Position numbers and translations under genes: made by a program. DNA of 42,512 bases, taken from positions 1 through 42,512 of the forward strand of contig PXAI01000332.1 in assembly GCA_003567135.1 (NCBI GenBank), in the 5' to 3' direction. Positions 7,398 through 15,870 of this stretch are shown here, piece after piece. This DNA comes from Balneolia bacterium. Its GTDB lineage: Bacteria > Bacteroidota > Rhodothermia > Balneolales > Cyclonatronaceae. The stretch's first letter is position 1; every line of letters starts with the position of its first letter. The notes beneath the pieces are model-generated. The model was not told where the DNA came from. It was given only the letters and a program-made list of their open reading frames with translations, and made no database searches.

Positions 7398-10300
7398 ATG
7401 ATCAACATGATAAGAAAGCTACTAAGTTTAGCCGTGATCTTGTTGTTTCCGGTGTTTGCTATCGCACAGACAGCAACAATTTCCGGTACAATAACGGACG
7501 CTGCAACTGGTGAACCGCTCATCGGTGCTTCAGTCCTGGTCACCGAACTCGGCACAGGTGCTTCGTCTAACCTTGACGGTGAATACACGATTACTAATGT
7601 ACCCTACGGTTCATATAATCTTCGCATTTCATTCGTCGGTTATACAACACTTCGTGAAACAATCGAGGTAAATCAAGCCACTATAGAGCGCAATTTCGAA
7701 CTTCGAGTAGACCCAAGAGGTCTTGAAGATGTCGTTGTAACCTCTCAGGCTATTGAAAGAGAATCCCGTTCACTCGGTTACTCCATTTCTTCCGTTTCTG
7801 GTGAAGAAATTTCCGCAGTTAGAGACGCGAGCGTTATCAGCTCCCTCTCAGGCCGCGTACCGGGTCTGGACGTAACCCAGCAATCAGGTAACCTCGGCGG
7901 TTCAACCCGTATTGTTCTTCGTGGTGTATCCTCACTTGCGGGCGACAACCAGCCACTATTCGTAGTAGATGGTGTGCCTATTTCTAACTCAAACATTAAC
8001 GACGAGCGTCTTTCCGGTACCGTTGATGTTGGTAACCGTGCCAATGACATCAACCCTGATGACATTGAGTCTGTTACTGTACTTCGTGGCGCTGCTGCTG
8101 CTGCTCTCTACGGCCAGCGCGCGCGTAACGGCGTTATTATGGTTACAACAAAAAGAGGCCAGGATGTTCCAAATGCGAATATCTCTATTAATTCTTCTGT
8201 TCAGTTCAGCGACGTTGCAAAACTCCCTGACTTCCAGAATGAATTCGCAGCCGGTATTGATGGTCAATACAGCACTGGCCTTGGCTCAAGCTGGGGACCG
8301 AGAATCGAAGGGCAGGAAGAAGAAGATTTCCGTGGTGAAATCGTTCGCCTTGAAGCTTCACCTGATAACGTTCGTGATTTCTACGATACCGGTGTTAACC
8401 TGATCAACAGCGTTTCAATTTCCAACGCTGATGCTAACAGTGATTACCGTCTTGGCTTTACATCTCTGAACCAGACCGGTATCATTCCTGGTGCTGAACT
8501 TGACAGATTCACCCTGAACTTTAACTCAGGTACACGTCTTGCTTCCAATATCAATGCTCGTATTGGTGCAAACTATGTTACCTCAACTTCAGAAGGTAGA
8601 GCTGTTGCCGGTGGTAACGACCCGAACGTTCTTACTTCACTGCTCAACACACTGCCAAGAACGGTTTCTAATGCCCAGCTTCGCGATTATATCAATCCGG
8701 ACGGAACGCAGAACCCGCTTACCAACTTTACAAATAACCCGTACTGGTTGGTTAGAGAGAATACCTGGAGCAACGAAGTTGAAAGACTTTACGGTTTCGC
8801 TCTTGTTGAGTACAACCCTTATGAGTGGCTTGGCTTCTCTGCACGTTTCGGTACCGATGGCGTAACTGAAACCAGAAGAAGAATCAACCGTCCTGGTACA
8901 ATTGGCCGTGAAGGCGGTGGTTGGACAGACAATACCATCATCGAGCGTCAGTTCAACAGTGATATCATGATGAACGTTGAACGCGACATTACCGATGAAA
9001 TCAACTTCAGAGGTATTATTGGTCACAACATCAACACAAGAAGAGTTGAGCGTACCAACAACACAGCGAACACGCTGACGATAGACAGGCTATACTCTTA
9101 CGCTAACGTTGAGAGCAATAGCCCAAGCAACAGCTTTGTTGAGCGCCGTCTCGTTGGTGTTTACGGGGATGTAACATTTGGTTTCAGAAACTACCTCTTC
9201 CTTAATCTTACAGGTAGAAATGACTGGAGTTCAACACTTCCAACTGATTCCAACTCTTTCTTCTATCCGTCAGCTAACCTGAGTTTTGTATTCACCGAGG
9301 CGTTTGACCTTGCAGGTGATATCCTTTCTTATGGTAAGTTAAGACTTAACGCTGCTCAGGTAGGTTCTGATGAGAGCCCGTACCAGCTTCAGTTTACGTT
9401 CTCACCGGTTAGCTCAATCTTCGGGCAGTACGGCACAGGTAGTACCTTCCCATTCGGTGGTCTGACAGGTTTCTCTGCTCAGGGTACTGTTCCTCCGACA
9501 GATCTTAAGCCACAGCGCCAGACTCAGTATGAGATTGGTGGTGAGTTCCAGTTCCTCGACGGACTCTTCGGTCTTGACGTTACTTACTACAACACAGTAA
9601 CTTCAGATCAGATTATCTCACTTCCAAGACCTCCATCCACAGGTTTCGGTGCACTTCGTACCAACGTGGGTGAAGTTTCAAACAAAGGTATTGAGCTTGT
9701 ACTTGATGCATCTCCATTCCGCGGACGTGACTTCGCGTGGACTCTTACTACAAACTTCGCGAAAAACACCAACCGTGTTGAGTCGCTCGCAGACGGTGTA
9801 GACGAAATCGTTATCGCATCCGGTTTCAACGGCCTTCAGGTTGTTGCTGAACCAGGTGAGAGCCTCGGCCTCTACGGTCTTGGATGGCTTACTGATGATG
9901 ACGGCAACTACATCATCGACGAAAACACCGGTCTTCGTCGCGCAGGTGAGCGTCAGCGTCTTGGCAGCACCGACCCAGATTTCCGGGTAGGTTTAAACAA
10001 TGCATTCCGTTTCAGAGACTTCGATTTCAGCTTCCTCATCGACTGGAAGCAGGGTGGAGTTGTTTTCTCACAGACAGTTAACTCTCTCCGTAGAGCGGGT
10101 GTTTCTGAAGAGACTGCTACAAACCGTTTTGGTTCCTTCATTGATCAGGGTGTTATCATCACCGGAACAGATGACGATGGCAACATCACATCTACACGTC
10201 CGAACGATGTACCTGTTCAAAGCATGCAGGCTTTCTGGCAGAACATTGCCCGTGCCGATGTAATGCAGGGTGGAATCTACGAATCAACTTACGTTAAACT

Positions 10301-10532
10301 GCGTCAGGTTAGAATTGGCTACACACTGCCAAGAAGTCTCCTCGAGAACACGTTCCTTGGAACGGCTTCTGTAGGTTTTGAAGCAAGAAACCTCTTCACG
10401 CTGTTTACAACCGTACCACACATCGATCCTGAAACAAACCTGTTTGGTTCAGCTTCTGATGGTCAGGGTATTGAGTGGAATAACCTTCCATCTACCCGTC
10501 AGTATGGTTTCAACGTCAGATTCACTTTCTAA
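7398..10532 (+). CDS. SusC/RagA-family TonB-dependent outer membrane receptor
   Basis: A 1044-residue protein with a signal peptide cleaved near AIAQ (about residue 23). An N-terminal carboxypeptidase-like beta domain (about 24-105, ISGTITDAATGEPLIGASV) is followed by the plug (about 110-255) with the SusC hallmarks GRVPGLDV, LRGVSSL and FVVDGVPI. A large beta-barrel ends in the aromatic strand YGFNVRFTF. With SusD it forms a pedal-bin importer for large oligomers across the outer membrane. A second ATG at 7407 is an equally good start (MIRKLL). Codon use favours CTT, CGT, GTT and GGT, unlike the GC-ending codons of flanking genes, which suggests very high expression. No glycoside hydrolase or peptidase is in the operon, so the substrate is unknown; glycan or peptide are both possible. 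Confidence 0.95.
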   Translation: MINMIRKLLSLAVILLFPVFAIAQTATISGTITDAATGEPLIGASVLVTELGTGASSNLDGEYTITNVPYGSYNLRISFVGYTTLRETIEVNQATIERNFELRVDPRGLEDVVVTSQAIERESRSLGYSISSVSGEEISAVRDASVISSLSGRVPGLDVTQQSGNLGGSTRIVLRGVSSLAGDNQPLFVVDGVPISNSNINDERLSGTVDVGNRANDINPDDIESVTVLRGAAAAALYGQRARNGVIMVTTKRGQDVPNANISINSSVQFSDVAKLPDFQNEFAAGIDGQYSTGLGSSWGPRIEGQEEEDFRGEIVRLEASPDNVRDFYDTGVNLINSVSISNADANSDYRLGFTSLNQTGIIPGAELDRFTLNFNSGTRLASNINARIGANYVTSTSEGRAVAGGNDPNVLTSLLNTLPRTVSNAQLRDYINPDGTQNPLTNFTNNPYWLVRENTWSNEVERLYGFALVEYNPYEWLGFSARFGTDGVTETRRRINRPGTIGREGGGWTDNTIIERQFNSDIMMNVERDITDEINFRGIIGHNINTRRVERTNNTANTLTIDRLYSYANVESNSPSNSFVERRLVGVYGDVTFGFRNYLFLNLTGRNDWSSTLPTDSNSFFYPSANLSFVFTEAFDLAGDILSYGKLRLNAAQVGSDESPYQLQFTFSPVSSIFGQYGTGSTFPFGGLTGFSAQGTVPPTDLKPQRQTQYEIGGEFQFLDGLFGLDVTYYNTVTSDQIISLPRPPSTGFGALRTNVGEVSNKGIELVLDASPFRGRDFAWTLTTNFAKNTNRVESLADGVDEIVIASGFNGLQVVAEPGESLGLYGLGWLTDDDGNYIIDENTGLRRAGERQRLGSTDPDFRVGLNNAFRFRDFDFSFLIDWKQGGVVFSQTVNSLRRAGVSEETATNRFGSFIDQGVIITGTDDDGNITSTRPNDVPVQSMQAFWQNIARADVMQGGIYESTYVKLRQVRIGYTLPRSLLENTFLGTASVGFEARNLFTLFTTVPHIDPETNLFGSASDGQGIEWNNLPSTRQYGFNVRFTF

Positions 10533-10560
10533 TTTTTAAACCTACTTGTATAGTTTTCAT

Positions 10561-12003
10561 ATGAAAAAATTAATCACATTTCTTTTAGCAATTGGCGTCT
10601 TGTTTGCTTTTCAGGCTTGCGACAGCTTCCTGGACGTAAATACTGACCCTAACGCTGCTACGGAAGTACCGGGAGACGTTCTTTTCCCAACGGTGCAGGC
10701 CAATATGGCAGCGAGAACGATTGAAAGTGGCCCTGGCGGACTGTTCTTTTCACAGCTCTGGGGTCCCAGAGGCTCGACAGGTGTATTCCTTGAGCCAGAC
10801 AGATACCAAATCAGTGAGTTTACTACTGGTAACACTTGGTCAGGTATGTATGGTACCGTTCTTCGTAATATTACCATTATGATTGAGCAGGCTGAGGAAG
10901 CTACTCCTCCCAATAATAACGCTGCGGCACAGGGCAAAATCCTTGCAGCAAGCGTTTATTACATGTTGACCACCCTCTTTGAGGACATCCCTTTCTCACA
11001 GGCTAATAACCCTGAGTTCGAAAACCCTGAGTTTGATTCTCAGCGTGACGCTCTCTTCGGGATTATTGAGCTTGCGCAGGAAGGAATTGACCAGCTTGAT
11101 TTCGAAGAAGATGTTTTTGTTGGTGTAGTTGATGGTGACCTCATCTATGGTGGTGACCTTCAGAACTGGGCGCGCTTCGGCCGTTCACTCCAGCTCAAAG
11201 CATACATGCTTCTGAGAAACGGTGGCGAAAACGTTGATTCTCAAATCACAACTCTCCTTCAGGGTGATCTGATTCGTCAGAACAGCCAGAATGCGAAAAT
11301 TCCATTCTTTGATAATGACGACAATGCCAACATGAAGTGGAATCTTATGAACCTTTTCAGTGGTGGCGATAACGTATGGTGGGCCGGTGGTGCTGCTCTC
11401 GTTGACCTCATGAATGAATATGAGGATCCACGCAGAGCTACTTTCCTGTATCCACTTACTGATTCTGATCCTCCGGCGTATGCTGGTGCTCTTCCGGGAA
11501 CAACCGGCGGTGTGAACCGTGCAGTCGTTTCAGCGGTACATTTGAATGTACTTCAAAGAGACTGGCCGGAAAGGCTTATAACGTCTTCAGAAGTAGTATT
11601 GCAGGAAGCTGAGTTTTACCACAGAACCGGTAACACCGGTGCTGCCCGTCAGGCTTTTGAAGATGGGGTAAGATTGAGCATGGGCTTCTTTAATGGAAAA
11701 GATGGTGAAATCCCTGCTGCAACGCAGGATGCATTCATCGCCCAACTCCTTGCTGACTATGACAGCCGCGACAATGCTGGTCAACTGCGGATGATTCATG
11801 AACAACAATACATTGACCTGTTCGAAAGAGGGCAAGATGGCTGGACACAGTGGAGAAGAACCAAGGTGCCTGAGCTTACAATGCCTCAAAACGCTGTATT
11901 GGGTGACTTCATCAGAAGATATAACTACCCACCGGCTGAGAGAAACTCTAACCCGAACACCCCAGCACCTGTTTCAGGTGACACACCAATGTGGTTTGAA
12001 TAA
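10561..12003 (+). CDS. SusD/RagB-family substrate-binding lipoprotein
   Basis: A 480-residue surface lipoprotein with signal peptide and lipobox (FQACDSFL, Cys20). It follows the SusC stop by 28 bases, in the same operon. DSFLDVNTDPNAATEVP near the N-terminus and the TPR-like helices (AQGKILAASVYYMLTTLFED near 125-145, NWARFGRSLQLKAYMLLRN near 205) match the SusD-like_2 type of the family. It acts as the lid over the SusC barrel and binds the substrate. The start is the ATG at 10561; an in-frame TTG at 10546 would only add an unlikely leader. The C-terminal region EQQYIDLFERGQDGWTQWRR is typical of SusD proteins. The substrate cannot be read from the sequence. Codon use matches the SusC gene. 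Confidence 0.93.
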   Translation: MKKLITFLLAIGVLFAFQACDSFLDVNTDPNAATEVPGDVLFPTVQANMAARTIESGPGGLFFSQLWGPRGSTGVFLEPDRYQISEFTTGNTWSGMYGTVLRNITIMIEQAEEATPPNNNAAAQGKILAASVYYMLTTLFEDIPFSQANNPEFENPEFDSQRDALFGIIELAQEGIDQLDFEEDVFVGVVDGDLIYGGDLQNWARFGRSLQLKAYMLLRNGGENVDSQITTLLQGDLIRQNSQNAKIPFFDNDDNANMKWNLMNLFSGGDNVWWAGGAALVDLMNEYEDPRRATFLYPLTDSDPPAYAGALPGTTGGVNRAVVSAVHLNVLQRDWPERLITSSEVVLQEAEFYHRTGNTGAARQAFEDGVRLSMGFFNGKDGEIPAATQDAFIAQLLADYDSRDNAGQLRMIHEQQYIDLFERGQDGWTQWRRTKVPELTMPQNAVLGDFIRRYNYPPAERNSNPNTPAPVSGDTPMWFE

Positions 12004-12026
12004 TCTAACTCAATTTATTGAATAAC

Positions 12027-12533
12027 ATGAAATATCTGTCATATATACTCTTTTTCGCCGTTCTTGCCTTTGCATACGGCTGTGAAGACATCACGGAAGA
12101 CTTTGACATTGACAATGAGGCACACGATGCGTTCGTATTGTTCGCTCCGGCTTCAAGTCAGGATGTCAGCGCTACTCCTTCCGCAACCGATCCTGTTATT
12201 GTGAACCTGAATGTTCAGGTAAGACCTAATTTCAGGGTTCGTGAGAGCCTTACTGTGAACCTCAACATTGGTGGAACAGCTACTCTTGGTAACGATTTCG
12301 TTCTCGAAAGCACGTTTGTACAAGAGCCGCCAACAACTACTGATGAAGAAACTGGTGAAGTTGAAATCGATCCGATTCAAACTTTCCAAATTCCGGTAGA
12401 AATTCTGCCAAATGCTGCTGCAGGTTCAACAATTGAAGTAACCCTTTCATCTGCAACTGTTTCAAGTGGACTTGATATCAGTGTTAATGAAGGCAGCTTC
12501 AACCAGACTCGTGTAATTCAGATTGGCGGATAA
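12027..12533 (+). CDS. Small Calx-beta-like lipoprotein, third gene of the SusCD operon
   Basis: A 168-residue protein with a lipoprotein signal peptide (AYGCED, Cys19). It starts 23 bases after SusD, and the terminator follows it, so it is the last gene of the SusCD unit. The mature part is all-beta in character; LTVNLNIGGTATLGNDFV (about 74-91) and FQIPVEILPNAAAGSTIEVTL (about 118-138) resemble the strands of a Calx-beta domain. Third-gene lipoproteins in Sus-type operons are often surface glycan- or ligand-binding proteins, which is the likeliest role here. There is no enzymatic motif. It could equally be an accessory structural lipoprotein. Confidence 0.75.
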   Translation: MKYLSYILFFAVLAFAYGCEDITEDFDIDNEAHDAFVLFAPASSQDVSATPSATDPVIVNLNVQVRPNFRVRESLTVNLNIGGTATLGNDFVLESTFVQEPPTTTDEETGEVEIDPIQTFQIPVEILPNAAAGSTIEVTLSSATVSSGLDISVNEGSFNQTRVIQIGG

Positions 12534-12566
12534 TCCCCAAAGCTGATACACAGTTAAAAAACTGAA

Positions 12567-12602
12567 TAAGGGGCAGGCCATTTTTGGTCTGTCCCTTTTT
12601 TG
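12567..12602 (+). terminator. Rho-independent terminator of the SusCD operon
   Basis: A stem of about 12-13 pairs (12568-12580 with 12585-12597, including G-T wobbles) with a short T loop, followed by a T tract to 12602. It lies 35 bases after the last stop. Confidence 0.9.
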
Positions 12603-12733
12603 TTTGATAAATATGCGAACAGGCTGAACTTTACGTTAAAATTATGTATTGTTTCATATATGGAAATAAACTGAGCAGCATTCGCTCTGAATTTACTCTT
12701 CTATAACCAAGCTTTGAAAACACTATCCGCTTC

Positions 12734-14104
12734 ATGAAGTATTTGGCCATTGCCCCCTTATTTATGTTGTTACTTGCCTGTTCATCCGCTGATCAGGCCA
12801 CGCAACAGTCAGCCTCACAGGTTAGCACATCTGAAGGGCCACAGTTTTTCGCCAGGGCTAATTATCAGATTGATGACGACCTCAACACTATACTTGTAGT
12901 CCATTTATCATTGCAGGACAACAGCATTATAACTTCCTATGCAGATGGTCAGGCCAGCCAGCGATTTGAGTTTTCAGTGCGAATATCAGACGAAACCGGT
13001 AACACGGTTTTTAGTGATAAGCAGGTTATCTCGCTTGATACGGATGAAATTGGGCGCAACAGCCAGATTCAGAAAAAAGTCCCGGTTCCTCATGGCGCCT
13101 ATAATGCGGAAGTAACGGTAACGGATAAAAGTAATAACAACAGTAATACAGTTGCGCTCTATAAAGAAATTCCTAATCTCGAAGAAGAGACCATAATTCT
13201 CAGTAATGTGATTGTCTCTACAGTTGAAGACACGCTATCTTCGGTACAGGGAGATACCGTAAACATTCAGTACCAGCTTGTCAACCGGTCTGATCAGGAG
13301 TTGTCTGTTTACGCCAGATTGTACCAGATCTCTACAGATAACCAGCTGCCGCGCAGAATGGGGCTCAGGTCACCAAGCCGTGGCAGTATTCAGTTTCAGG
13401 GGATTGACCTGACAGATCGCACACTGCTTGAATCTGACAACTACACGATAGATTACGGTGACTATGTCCAGACGAAATCACTCAGCCTCGATATCGAGGA
13501 AACCGGCTATTTCGTTGTCAGGGTTACCGTAGAGGACGATAACCGCGAAGTACTTGCCAGTAATGAAGAATCATTTACCTATTTCGGTCAGTCTTTTCCG
13601 TATGTGAATACCGTAAAAGATATGGCAGACGCTCTCTTTTATTTGATGACACGAAGCGAATATCGTAATCTTCTTGCCGCAGAAACCGAAGAAGACATGA
13701 AGCAAAAAATGGATCAGTTCTGGCTGAGCAACATTGAAGACCGTGCCCAGGCTGCAGAGGTAATCAACCTTTATTTTACAAGGGTAGAGCAGGCGAACAG
13801 GTTTTTCTCCGGCTACAAACAGGGATGGATGACCGATAAAGGCTACGTTTACATTCTCTTTGGAGCTCCGATGTACATAGAGAAATATTTCGATCGGGAA
13901 ACCTGGGTATACGGGCCGAATCGCTATACCGACAATACTGTATTCCAGTTCCGCCGCGGACAGGTCAGAAGTTCAATCTATGATCATTCACACTACATTC
14001 TTGAGAGAAGAGGCCACAGCTTTACCAACAACTACGAAGCGATTGAGTACGACAGAATCAGTGAGTGGCTGAGCGGATATATTCTCAGAAAAAGAGACTA
14101 CTGA
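12734..14104 (+). CDS. GWxTD domain-containing lipoprotein (paralogue B)
   Basis: A 456-residue lipoprotein (lipobox LLACSS, Cys16). Beta-rich repeats occupy residues 30-290. The C-terminal GWxTD module has the YLMTRSEYRNLL and FWLSNIEDR helices, then GWMTDKGYVYILFGAP at 364-379 and the final SEWLSGYIL motif. It is clearly a paralogue of the genes at 3132-4604 and 14105-15565, but shorter, with GWMTD instead of GWKTD and GAP instead of GPP. It follows the SusCD terminator by about 130 bases, so it probably has its own promoter. It runs tail to tail into the next GWxTD gene with abutting stops. Function is unknown; an envelope location is inferred from the lipobox. Confidence 0.85.
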   Translation: MKYLAIAPLFMLLLACSSADQATQQSASQVSTSEGPQFFARANYQIDDDLNTILVVHLSLQDNSIITSYADGQASQRFEFSVRISDETGNTVFSDKQVISLDTDEIGRNSQIQKKVPVPHGAYNAEVTVTDKSNNNSNTVALYKEIPNLEEETIILSNVIVSTVEDTLSSVQGDTVNIQYQLVNRSDQELSVYARLYQISTDNQLPRRMGLRSPSRGSIQFQGIDLTDRTLLESDNYTIDYGDYVQTKSLSLDIEETGYFVVRVTVEDDNREVLASNEESFTYFGQSFPYVNTVKDMADALFYLMTRSEYRNLLAAETEEDMKQKMDQFWLSNIEDRAQAAEVINLYFTRVEQANRFFSGYKQGWMTDKGYVYILFGAPMYIEKYFDRETWVYGPNRYTDNTVFQFRRGQVRSSIYDHSHYILERRGHSFTNNYEAIEYDRISEWLSGYILRKRDY

Positions 14105-15565
14105 TCAGTTGCGCCTTGTGAGGACTGCACCGGTAAGCCAGTCGTTAATCCGCTCAAATTCTATGCTCTGGTAAAACCGGTTACGAACCAGCACGTAATG
14201 GGAAAAAGGGAAAGATGTTCCCGTAACGCGTGCGCGGTCAAACCGGAAAATCATCCGGGGATCCATCTGATTAAATCCGTAGTACCAGATATGTGAATCG
14301 ATGGTATTTTCCACAGATACTGGAGGGCCAAATAGTATGTAAACCATCCCCATATCCGTTTTCCAGCCTTCTTTGAATGTGGAAAACAGGCGGTTTGCTT
14401 CCTCAACGCGGTTATAATACATCTCGATTACATCACGTGCCTTATTTCTGTCCCGGATATTTTCAAGCCAGAACGTATCGATTGCGCGTTTGAGAGAGTC
14501 AGGATCGTTAATCGTGTTAAGTTTTCTAAACTCACGGGGCGACATCAGATAGTACAAAGGCGCAGCCAGCTCCTCCGGCGTTCCGATTTCGGGGTAGTTA
14601 GGGCTCATCAGGCTGAAATCCCTGAATTTCGACGGAGAAACATCTTCACCCAGACTTTCATCCAGCCTGACTTCAAACCTGTACACACCCTGGCGGGGAC
14701 GCGGAATGATGTACTCAATCAAAACGGGTCCGGTTTCATCATCGAAAGTGCGGGTTTGCTGCTGAACGAGCGTCGTGTCGCTGTAGTCGATGCCCCGATA
14801 GGCTAACGATCCGGTGGTAAGCGGTAAGGCGCTCATCGCTCTCGGCGGCTCGTCATCCGACCTGAAGCGAATCAGGTTCATGATCAGCTCATCAGTTTGA
14901 TCTGCGTTAAATCTGTCGACATAAAAACTGAATTTCAGCGAATCGGCTCTCCCCTGAATGGTGTAGGATGAGATATTTTTGATATCTCCGTTACTGAGCG
15001 CGTCCACTTTTATGTCGGAAACCACGGTACCTTCGCTTTCCGGATCAGGAATCTGAACAATCAGCTGTGTTGGGGTTGTGTTTCCTGAAGACTTATCCGT
15101 CACCTGAATGGTAATCTGATATTCTCCCGGTTCGAGCCTCACGCTTCGGTTGTAGATGAAATTCTCGGCTCCGCCTGATCGGCGTTTATCAACCACGGTA
15201 AATTCATCATGGATTCGCTGTACGGTTTCGGTGTCGCCTTCAGTGCCTTTTTTGGAGAAGTAGGATACAATCCGGACATCCGTTTTTCTTTCTCCCTCAA
15301 TATTGCGGAAGATAAGCGCGCGTTTTGGCAGCGTGATTGTCAGATCAATAACGGGCGTATCATCTTCATAAAAACCCAGCGCCCGTGCCATCACTTCGGG
15401 ATACCCGACCCGGTAATTATGGCTTGAACCAGGGTCAGTCCGGTTTTCGGATGTGGTGCCGCACTGAACCAGGAAAAATCCGCTGATCAGGATGATCAAC
15501 AGAATACCTGCTTTACCAAAACTGAACGCGCCGGGGGATTGCAATGATGTATGTGCCTGGGTCAT
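14105..15565 (-). CDS. GWxTD domain-containing lipoprotein (paralogue C)
   Basis: A 486-residue protein with an extended lipoprotein signal peptide (lipobox LVQCGT, Cys35). The central region is beta-rich. The C-terminal module has PEELAAPLYYLMSPREF, FWLENIRDRNKA, the signature EGWKTDMGMVYILFGPP at 399-415 and a closing NDWLTGAVL. It is closest to paralogue A: both have GWKTD, GPP, the ELAAPL.YLM motif and PF.H near the end. It shares its stop boundary with paralogue B and must have its own promoter in the 305-base gap before pyruvate kinase. The biochemical role is unknown. Confidence 0.85.
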   Translation of the reverse strand: MTQAHTSLQSPGAFSFGKAGILLIILISGFFLVQCGTTSENRTDPGSSHNYRVGYPEVMARALGFYEDDTPVIDLTITLPKRALIFRNIEGERKTDVRIVSYFSKKGTEGDTETVQRIHDEFTVVDKRRSGGAENFIYNRSVRLEPGEYQITIQVTDKSSGNTTPTQLIVQIPDPESEGTVVSDIKVDALSNGDIKNISSYTIQGRADSLKFSFYVDRFNADQTDELIMNLIRFRSDDEPPRAMSALPLTTGSLAYRGIDYSDTTLVQQQTRTFDDETGPVLIEYIIPRPRQGVYRFEVRLDESLGEDVSPSKFRDFSLMSPNYPEIGTPEELAAPLYYLMSPREFRKLNTINDPDSLKRAIDTFWLENIRDRNKARDVIEMYYNRVEEANRLFSTFKEGWKTDMGMVYILFGPPVSVENTIDSHIWYYGFNQMDPRMIFRFDRARVTGTSFPFSHYVLVRNRFYQSIEFERINDWLTGAVLTRRN

Positions 15566-15870
15566 TTAATCGTTGAGGTCTGAATATGATCCGAAGATAC
15601 AGAAGTCAATATACATAACGCTGAACCGTGGTGCTCCTTGTGCAGATAAATTAATCCTGACAGCCGGATTTTTTTTAAAGTGACACCCTCAACCATAATA
15701 CAGGTAATGATTATTTTACCAGTACAAGCCGTATTACAAAGCATAAAAAATCCATAATGGGAATGATAATTTGTATATTCACGGTGATAAACAAGACATT
15801 AGAATGATCGCCGCGTTTCGGGTTTTCGGCTTGTAATCTGTACCTGAGCGGCACACTATTATTTAAAGTT
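15566..15870. other. Divergent promoter region, GWxTD C and pyruvate kinase
   Basis: A 305-base gap between divergent genes, AT-rich in its middle (about 15665-15800). It contains T and A runs and a -10-like TTGTATATTC for pyk. No gene, strong hairpin or riboswitch-like structure was recognised. Confidence 0.5.
15769..15780 (+). promoter_or_regulatory. Possible pyk -10 region
   Basis: ATTTGTATATTC lies about 90 bases before the pyk start in an AT-rich stretch. It resembles -7 boxes of this phylum only loosely, and no matching upstream box was clear. Confidence 0.2.

Noticed and set aside
7355..7588. Minus-strand open frame overlapping the SusC start
   Set aside because: It reads the antisense of the SusC signal region and has no family motif.
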